Below, piece by piece: positions 43,561 through 49,026 of a DNA stretch of 49,026 nt. Every line of letters starts with the position of its first letter. Within the stretch, counting starts at the first letter, position 1. Where the stretch lies: assembly GCF_016744255.1 (NCBI RefSeq), contig NZ_JADGES010000011.1:1-49026 (forward strand). The letters run 5' to 3'. The notes under the pieces were generated by a model. That model was given only the letters and a program-made list of their open reading frames with translations, ran no database searches and had not been told where the DNA came from. The position numbers and the translations under genes were made by a program. Source of the DNA: Maribacter sp. (GTDB taxonomy: Bacteria > Bacteroidota > Bacteroidia > Flavobacteriales > Flavobacteriaceae).

Positions 43561-43573
43561 CTCGATAATCGAG
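43561..43573. repeat. CTCGATAATCGAG inverted repeat
   Basis: A 13-base perfect inverted repeat directly after the small-RNA terminator and 45 bp from the hutG stop. It shares the ATCGA core with hairpin 2 of the RNA. It lacks a T tract on either strand. Confidence 0.3.
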
Positions 43574-43618
43574 ATTTTAATGCCCCGAGGTAGTTTACTA
43601 TTTTTTGGAGTTGATGAT

Positions 43619-44584
43619 TTATAGCTGGTTATGATTGCTTAGAGTAAAATGGATTAAAGAAGACGCTAATTTCGCTGTTTGGTTATCTCTGTCATATTTG
43701 GGGTTGAATTCTGCCAAATCTAAAGAGATTAATTTTTTTGAAGCTATAATTTTTTGAAGGCATTTTAAAACAATACTTGGAGCAAAACCCATAGGTGAGG
43801 CTGCACTTACTCCAGGTGCGTAGGCAGATGAGAATCCATCCAAATCAATAGTTACATATACTACATTGACCTTAGAAATAAAAGAATCTATTTTTTTTGC
43901 TATTCTTTTATAATTTGGGAGATTAAAATTTTCATTTTTAATATGTTTTACACCTAACTTTTTAGCAGTTTTAAATAAAATTTTTGGGTTCGCATCTTTG
44001 CGAATTCCTAAGCATAAATAGTGAAAAGGCATTTTGTCGGACTCGCAATCTTTCGCAATTTGATAAAAAGGCGTTCCAGAGTTAGAGCCGTTTTCATCGG
44101 AACGTAAATCAAAATGCGCATCAAAATTAATAATACCAATACGTTTATTATTTCCTATGCTTTTTTTAATGCCATTGTAATGCCCGTATGCAATATCATG
44201 ACCTCCACCGATGACTATCGGAAAGCATTTTTTTTCTAAAATTTGGGAAACGGTATTGGATAAATTTTCTTGTGTAGTTTCTAAATTCTCCTGTAGGCAT
44301 TCTATATTTCCAAAATCGTAGAAATGTCTTTTTTTAGAAAGAGGATTGGGCATTGGTGCCAAGGTTTTTTTAATGATGTTTGGTCCATCAACAGCTCCAG
44401 TTCTACCTTTATTCCGTTTTACACCTTCATCGCAAGCATAGCCTAAAAGAGCAAAGCTTTTGGATTGTACTATCTCTAAGTTGTCTTCTAAAGAGGTGCA
44501 TTCTATTTTTTCATGAATATATTGTTGGTCTTCAGAAATTCTTCCAGTCCAGTTTTTAGATGATGGAGCTTTGTAGTTAGTCAT
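43619..44584 (-). CDS. hutG: Formimidoylglutamase
   Basis: Protein of 321 aa of the arginase/ureohydrolase fold. Metal-binding motifs are complete: GGGHDIAYGH (about residue 123-132), NFDAHFDLR (about 149-157) and TIDLDGFSSAYAPGVSA (about 237-253). It hydrolyses N-formimidoyl-L-glutamate to glutamate and formamide, the last step of histidine breakdown. Its start overlaps the hutU stop by 8 bp. Confidence 0.92.
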   Translation of the reverse strand: MTNYKAPSSKNWTGRISEDQQYIHEKIECTSLEDNLEIVQSKSFALLGYACDEGVKRNKGRTGAVDGPNIIKKTLAPMPNPLSKKRHFYDFGNIECLQENLETTQENLSNTVSQILEKKCFPIVIGGGHDIAYGHYNGIKKSIGNNKRIGIINFDAHFDLRSDENGSNSGTPFYQIAKDCESDKMPFHYLCLGIRKDANPKILFKTAKKLGVKHIKNENFNLPNYKRIAKKIDSFISKVNVVYVTIDLDGFSSAYAPGVSAASPMGFAPSIVLKCLQKIIASKKLISLDLAEFNPKYDRDNQTAKLASSLIHFTLSNHNQL

Positions 44585-46580
44585 ATAAGCCTTCTAAGAT
44601 TTTGTCTTCTACTAAGTTAGGTAAAGTGACCTTTAATTCGGGCGTTCTTTGCATTTCTCTTTCAATAGCGAAAATGGCTTCTTTATTACGTGCCCAACTT
44701 CTACGAGAAATACCGTTGTTTACATCATAAAATAGCATGTTTTTTAATCTTTTAGAGGCCTCTTTAGAGCCATCCAGCACCATTCCGAAGCCTCCGTTGA
44801 TAACTTCTCCCCAACCAACACCACCACCATTATGTATAGAAACCCAGGTAGCGCCACGGAAACTATCGCCAATTACATTATGTATGGCCATATCGGCGGT
44901 AAATTTACTACCGTCATAAATATTACTTGTTTCTCTATAAGGAGAATCGGTGCCACTAACATCGTGGTGGTCTCTACCCAAAACAATAGGAGCAGAAAGT
45001 TCTCCTGAATTTACAGCAGTATTAAAAGCTTCTGCAATTTTGGCTCTTCCTTCTGCATCTGCATATAAAATACGTGCTTGGGAGCCTACTACTAGATTAT
45101 TCTTTTCCGCTTCTTTAATCCAAGTAATATTGTCTTGCATTTGCTGCTGTATTTCTTTTGGGGCATCCTTTTTTATGTCCTCTAAAATTTGGCAAGCAAG
45201 TGCATCTGTCTTTTGTAAATCTACTGGATTTCCAGAAGTACAGACCCATCTAAATGGGCCAAAACCATAATCAAAACACATAGGTCCTAAAATGTCTTGT
45301 ACATAGGAAGGGTATTTAAAATCTATGTTGTTCTTAGCCATAACATCTGCTCCAGCTCTAGATGCTTCTAATAAGAAGGCATTGCCATAATCAAAGAAAT
45401 AGGCACCTTTTGCAGTATGTTTATTTATTGCCGTAGCATGTCTTCGTAATGTCTTTTGTACTTCTATTTTAAATTGTTCGGGTTGCGTAGCCATCATTTG
45501 GTTGGCTTCTTCAAAAGTAATATCCACAGGGTAATAACCGCCAGCCCATGGATTGTGTAAGGAAGTTTGATCAGAGCCTAAATGAATAAATATTTCTTCG
45601 GTATAAAAACGCTCCCAAACCGTAACTATGTTCCCTATAAATGCAATAGAAACTATTTCTTTCTGAGTTTTGGCTTGTTTAGTTCTGGTAACCAATAGGT
45701 CTATATCTTCTATAAGCTCATCTACCCAACCTTGTTCGTGTCTTTTACGAGCAGCTGTTTCATTCACTTCTGCACAAATAGTAATACAGCCTACAATATT
45801 TCCTGCTTTTGGTTGTGCGCCACTCATACCTCCTAAACCAGCAGTTAGAAAAATTTTCCCGCTTGGGTTTTCTTCTTTTAGGAGTACTTTTCTAAAAGCA
45901 TTCATAACCGTAATCGTGGTGCCATGGACTATGCCTTGGGGGCCAATATACATGTAAGAACCAGCGGTCATTTGCCCGTATTGGGTAACTCCTAGGGCAT
46001 TGTATTTTTCCCAATCGTCTGGTTTAGAGTAATTAGGAATCATCATGCCATTGGTTACTACTACTCTTGGTGCCTCTTTGGTGGAAGGAAACAACCCCAT
46101 TGGGTGGCCAGAATAAATATGCAAAGTCTGCTCCATAGTCATGGTAGCCAGATACTGCATAGTTAAGAGGTACTGCGCCCAATTTTGGAAAACCGCACCA
46201 TTTCCTCCATATGTAATTAGTTCTTCTGGGTGTTGTGCAACGGCAGGGTCTAAGTTGTTTTGTATCATGAGCATAATGCTAGCTGCCTGTGCAGTTTTTG
46301 CAGGATACTCTGAAATAGGTCTGGCATGCATTTTATATGCTGGCATAAAACGATGCATATATATACGACCAAATTGTTCTAATTCTAAGGAGAATTCAGT
46401 AGCTAATTCTATATGCCATGCTTTTGGAAAGTAACGCAAGGCATTACGCAATGCAAGAATTTTTTCTTCTTTAGAAAGAATATCTTTTCGTTTTGGTGCG
46501 TGATTAGCATCCTTGATATAGGCTTTTTTAATAGGCAATTGCGATGGAATTCCCTGTAGAATAGTTGTTTTAAAATCCAT
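44577..46580 (-). CDS. hutU: Urocanate hydratase
   Basis: Protein of 667 aa, longer than the roughly 555 aa of proteobacterial HutU, as is usual in the larger version of this family. NAD-binding region TAGLGGMSGAQPKAGNIVGC (about residue 246-265) and the catalytic-Cys region FGPFRWVCTSGNP (about 449-461) are present. It converts urocanate to imidazolonepropionate. 5 bp separate it from hutI. Confidence 0.95.
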   Translation of the reverse strand: MDFKTTILQGIPSQLPIKKAYIKDANHAPKRKDILSKEEKILALRNALRYFPKAWHIELATEFSLELEQFGRIYMHRFMPAYKMHARPISEYPAKTAQAASIMLMIQNNLDPAVAQHPEELITYGGNGAVFQNWAQYLLTMQYLATMTMEQTLHIYSGHPMGLFPSTKEAPRVVVTNGMMIPNYSKPDDWEKYNALGVTQYGQMTAGSYMYIGPQGIVHGTTITVMNAFRKVLLKEENPSGKIFLTAGLGGMSGAQPKAGNIVGCITICAEVNETAARKRHEQGWVDELIEDIDLLVTRTKQAKTQKEIVSIAFIGNIVTVWERFYTEEIFIHLGSDQTSLHNPWAGGYYPVDITFEEANQMMATQPEQFKIEVQKTLRRHATAINKHTAKGAYFFDYGNAFLLEASRAGADVMAKNNIDFKYPSYVQDILGPMCFDYGFGPFRWVCTSGNPVDLQKTDALACQILEDIKKDAPKEIQQQMQDNITWIKEAEKNNLVVGSQARILYADAEGRAKIAEAFNTAVNSGELSAPIVLGRDHHDVSGTDSPYRETSNIYDGSKFTADMAIHNVIGDSFRGATWVSIHNGGGVGWGEVINGGFGMVLDGSKEASKRLKNMLFYDVNNGISRRSWARNKEAIFAIEREMQRTPELKVTLPNLVEDKILEGLYD

Positions 46581-46585
46581 GGTAT

Positions 46586-47836
46586 TTAACTATTGTGCTT
46601 GTTGTATACAAGTGTTCCATTTTTCCATACCATACAGGGTTTTAAATTGCCCTGATTGTATAGAATTTCGTTATAATTATCGGTATGAAAAATACTTAAA
46701 TCGGCTAGCATTCCTGGTTTTAATGTGCCGCGATCTTGTAAGTTTAATGCTGCTGCTGCTCGGAAGGTAATTCCGGCTAAGACTTCAGCATTGGTAAGTT
46801 TCTGGAAAGTTCCTAAAATAGATGCTTGGGTTAACAAATCTCCCATAGGAGCAGAACCTGGGTTATGGTCGCTTGCTATGGCTAAAGCACCACCAGCATC
46901 TAGTATTTTTCTGGCAGGAGTAAAGGCGCAACCTAAGCCAATAGAAGCTCCGGGTAAGGCCATTGCAATAACATCACTTTTTGCTAAAAGCATTATCTCT
47001 TTTTCTGTACTAGCTTCTAAATGGTCTGCGCTTATGGCTTTATGCTCTATTGCTGTTTGGCTTCCGCTAGTTGAAAACTGGTCGGCATGTACGGTAATAT
47101 CAAATCCAAACTCTTTAGCCTTTTCAAAATAGGCTTTAATCTGCTCTTCAGAAAAAGCACTTTCTTCAATAAAGGCATCAATCCTATTGGTTAGGCCTTC
47201 TTCTTTTAATTTTGGAAATAACGTAGTACTAATTTCTCTAAGATATTCTTCTTCGGAGCCTGTATAATCTTTGGGTAGCATATGAGCTGCCAAGCAAGTA
47301 GAAATTAAATCAGATGCGGTGGATTTGTTAGCTTCTTTTATGGCATAAAGCATTTTTAATTCTTCCTCCACAGAAAGACCATAACCACTTTTTACTTCTA
47401 GCGTAGTAACACCATTTTTTAAATGGCGATTCGCTCTTTTTATAGTATTTTTTGTAAGCTCTTCTTTGGTAGATTTTCTAGTTTGTGTAACGGTATCCCA
47501 TATTCCACCGCCTGCTTTAGCTATTTCTAGATAGGTTTTTCCAGCATTACGCATGGCGTAATCGGTAGCCCTTGTACCTCCAAAACAAATATGGGTATGC
47601 GCATCAATTAAACCAGGGAGACAAACATGTTTCCCTTTTAATGTTACAATATCCGTAGTATTGGTGTTAGCATACATTTCAGAAAATTTTCCGATAGCGG
47701 CAATAACATTGTCTTTAATTAGAATTCCTGCCTCCGAAATAATTTGAAGTTTATCATCTGTTAGGGCCCCTTTTAAGGGTAAGTTGTCCATGGTTATTAC
47801 CTGAGAAAATGGACCTATGAGTGTTTGTTTTTGCAT
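46586..47836 (-). CDS. hutI: Imidazolonepropionase
   Basis: Protein of 416 aa of the amidohydrolase family. GLIDAHTHICFGG (metal His pair), VHADQFS and ASDHNPGSAP (metal His and catalytic Asp region) are all present. The frame is open to 47854, but I choose ATG 47836 (MQKQTLIGPFSQ) since it follows the hutH stop by 4 bp, and the extra six residues would overlap hutH. Confidence 0.93.
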   Translation of the reverse strand: MQKQTLIGPFSQVITMDNLPLKGALTDDKLQIISEAGILIKDNVIAAIGKFSEMYANTNTTDIVTLKGKHVCLPGLIDAHTHICFGGTRATDYAMRNAGKTYLEIAKAGGGIWDTVTQTRKSTKEELTKNTIKRANRHLKNGVTTLEVKSGYGLSVEEELKMLYAIKEANKSTASDLISTCLAAHMLPKDYTGSEEEYLREISTTLFPKLKEEGLTNRIDAFIEESAFSEEQIKAYFEKAKEFGFDITVHADQFSTSGSQTAIEHKAISADHLEASTEKEIMLLAKSDVIAMALPGASIGLGCAFTPARKILDAGGALAIASDHNPGSAPMGDLLTQASILGTFQKLTNAEVLAGITFRAAAALNLQDRGTLKPGMLADLSIFHTDNYNEILYNQGNLKPCMVWKNGTLVYNKHNS

Positions 47837-47840
47837 AGCC

Positions 47841-49026
47841 TTAATATACTTCAAATTCGTTAGAGTATTGGGTTTTTAGTGATATATCCTCTCTTTTACA
47901 AGTTTCATTAATCACCTTAATAATGGTTTCGTTTTGAACGATTTTTATACCCATTTCAATATCATCAGCAAACACGCGGTCTTTGTCTGCAAAGGTAACC
48001 TTGGTACGTATTTCTTTATGAATTTCATCTAATAAGATGCCAGATTTTAGAGGTTTTCTAAACTCAAAAGCCTGTGCTGCAGTTAACAATTCTATTGCTA
48101 AAATTTTCTCTACATTCTCAATAACCTGTAATGCTTTTCTACCACCAATAGATCCCATACTCACATGATCTTCTTGTCCTAAAGAAGTAGGGATGCTATC
48201 CGCACTAGAAGGAAAACAAAGACCTTTGTTTTCGCTAGCTAAAGCTGCTGTTGTGTATTGCAAAATCATATATCCAGAATTAATTCCGGTATCTTCCATT
48301 AATAATTTGGGTACACCTGGGCTGTTACCTTCTAAAGCCAAATAGATTCTACGGTCCGAAATATTTCCGATTTCTGAAGCTGCCAAACAAGCATAGTCTA
48401 ATGCCATTGCAAGAGGTTGTCCATGAAAATTTCCACCGCTAATGGTTAGTTCCTCATCAATTATAATAGGATTGTCGGTAACAGAATTTAATTCCACTTC
48501 TACCAATTCTTTTAAATGTAACCATGCGTTTCTAGAGGCGCCATGTACTTGTGGAATACAACGCAAAGAGTAGGGGTCTTGTACCCGTTCGCAATCGATA
48601 TGGTCTTCCATAATTTCAGAACCTTGTAAAAGAGATTTTACTCTGGAAGCTACATGCTTATTTCCTTTAAAAGGGCGTAACTCATGGAGCTCCTTATAGA
48701 AAGGCTTAATAGAACCTTGCAATCCTTCTATCATCATAGCACCAATAATATCTGCTTGCGATAGGCAGCTTTGTAATTTAGCAACCACTTTTACGGCATG
48801 TGCTGCTATAAATTGAGTGCCATTAATTAGAGCCAAGCCTTCTTTAGGTCCAAGTGCTATGGATTCTATTTTTTTTAGCTTAAATAGGGTGTTGGTCGGA
48901 ATAGTTTCTCCTTCAAACTTTACCTTCCCTAAGCCTATTAGAGGAAGAAACAAATGAGATAATGGAGCTAAATCTCCCGAAGCTCCAACGGAACCTTGGG
49001 AAGGGACAATTGGTATTGCGTTATTT
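47841..49026 (-). CDS. hutH: Histidine ammonia-lyase, 5' end outside the window
   Basis: The frame is open to the window edge (first full codon at 49025), so the N-terminal roughly 100 residues are missing. The Ala-Ser-Gly that forms the MIO cofactor is encoded at 48983-48975 in QGSVGASGDLAPLSHL. Other family stretches are NPIIIDEELTISGGNFHGQP, GLCFPSSADSIPTSLGQEDH and VSMGSIGGRKALQVIENVE. It converts histidine to urocanate. It is the first of the hut genes seen, in order H-I-U-G. Confidence 0.95.
   Translation of the reverse strand, partial: NNAIPIVPSQGSVGASGDLAPLSHLFLPLIGLGKVKFEGETIPTNTLFKLKKIESIALGPKEGLALINGTQFIAAHAVKVVAKLQSCLSQADIIGAMMIEGLQGSIKPFYKELHELRPFKGNKHVASRVKSLLQGSEIMEDHIDCERVQDPYSLRCIPQVHGASRNAWLHLKELVEVELNSVTDNPIIIDEELTISGGNFHGQPLAMALDYACLAASEIGNISDRRIYLALEGNSPGVPKLLMEDTGINSGYMILQYTTAALASENKGLCFPSSADSIPTSLGQEDHVSMGSIGGRKALQVIENVEKILAIELLTAAQAFEFRKPLKSGILLDEIHKEIRTKVTFADKDRVFADDIEMGIKIVQNETIIKVINETCKREDISLKTQYSNEFEVY

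Noticed and set aside
43561-43573. CTCGATAATCGAG as terminator of the hut operon
   Set aside because: No T tract follows on the minus strand.
1-49026. CRISPR arrays, tRNA or rRNA genes, insertion sequences, prophage
   Set aside because: I looked for regular direct repeats, cloverleaf patterns and transposase-like frames and found none that I could support.

Overview
This 49 kb window is AT-rich and most likely comes from a marine member of the Flavobacteriaceae (Bacteroidota). The evidence is the TAnnTTTG -7 promoter element without strong Shine-Dalgarno sites, the fused CcoNO cytochrome oxidase, the clade II type nos cluster, the hut operon and several lipoproteins. Its centre is an almost complete dissimilatory nitrite-to-N2 pathway joined to a high-affinity cbb3 oxidase. 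No nitrate reductase is seen.

Layout. (1) 1-4838 is an accessory and decaying zone: a DUF4202 gene, a porin gene broken by one in-frame TGA, remnants of a NarL-type response regulator and of a VOC/glyoxalase protein, and two minor genes (a membrane protein and a DUF5995 protein). (2) 4839-8319 is an amino-sugar module: an anomeric sugar kinase and a nucleotidyltransferase, divergent from a Tat-exported GH109-like protein, with an 18-bp perfect palindrome between them. (3) 8434-11178 holds hemN with a universal stress protein, then an NsrR-like Rrf2 regulator. (4) 11329-18681 is the nos operon: cytochrome c, fasciclin, nosZ, a 4-TM protein, nosL, cupin, nosD, nosF, nosY. (5) 18821-27729 is a ten-gene nor/nir operon: norC, norB, nirK with a fused cytochrome c, nirV, Sco1, ric, norQ, norD, norE, norF-like. 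(6) 27788-30944 holds two divergent genes of unknown function: a 601-aa cysteine-containing putative TIM-barrel protein and a 406-aa membrane protein that looks like a heme-copper oxidase subunit I without its binuclear centre. (7) 30951-40028 is the cbb3 oxidase region: ccoI, ccoS, ccoNO, ccoQ, ccoP, ccoG, ccoH, a SafE-like protein and a truncated hemoglobin. (8) 40158-41946 encodes a Crp/Fnr regulator and a second universal stress protein. (9) 41962-49026 holds a glycosidase-like lipoprotein, a candidate three-hairpin small RNA and the hutHIUG operon, with hutH cut by the window edge.

The main finding is regulatory. Eight 12-bp palindromes of the form TGAYNNNNRTCA (mostly TGAYATTTRTCA) lie before the porin, hemN, nos, nor/nir, the unknown pair, ccoS-ccoNO, the ccoI/regulator pair and the usp gene. 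In every case the site centre is exactly 29.5 bp from the first base of a TAnnTTTG-like -7 element. Five of these -7 elements match perfectly. This is the geometry of class II activation (centre near -41.5). The Crp/Fnr protein at 40158-40847 is the obvious regulator and carries a site in its own promoter. At least two of the sites (40089 and 29677), and perhaps a third (11258), have -7-like sequences at the same distance on both sides and may fire divergently. The two unknown genes at 27788-30944 would thus belong to one oxygen/NO-responsive regulon with denitrification, heme synthesis and the cbb3 oxidase.
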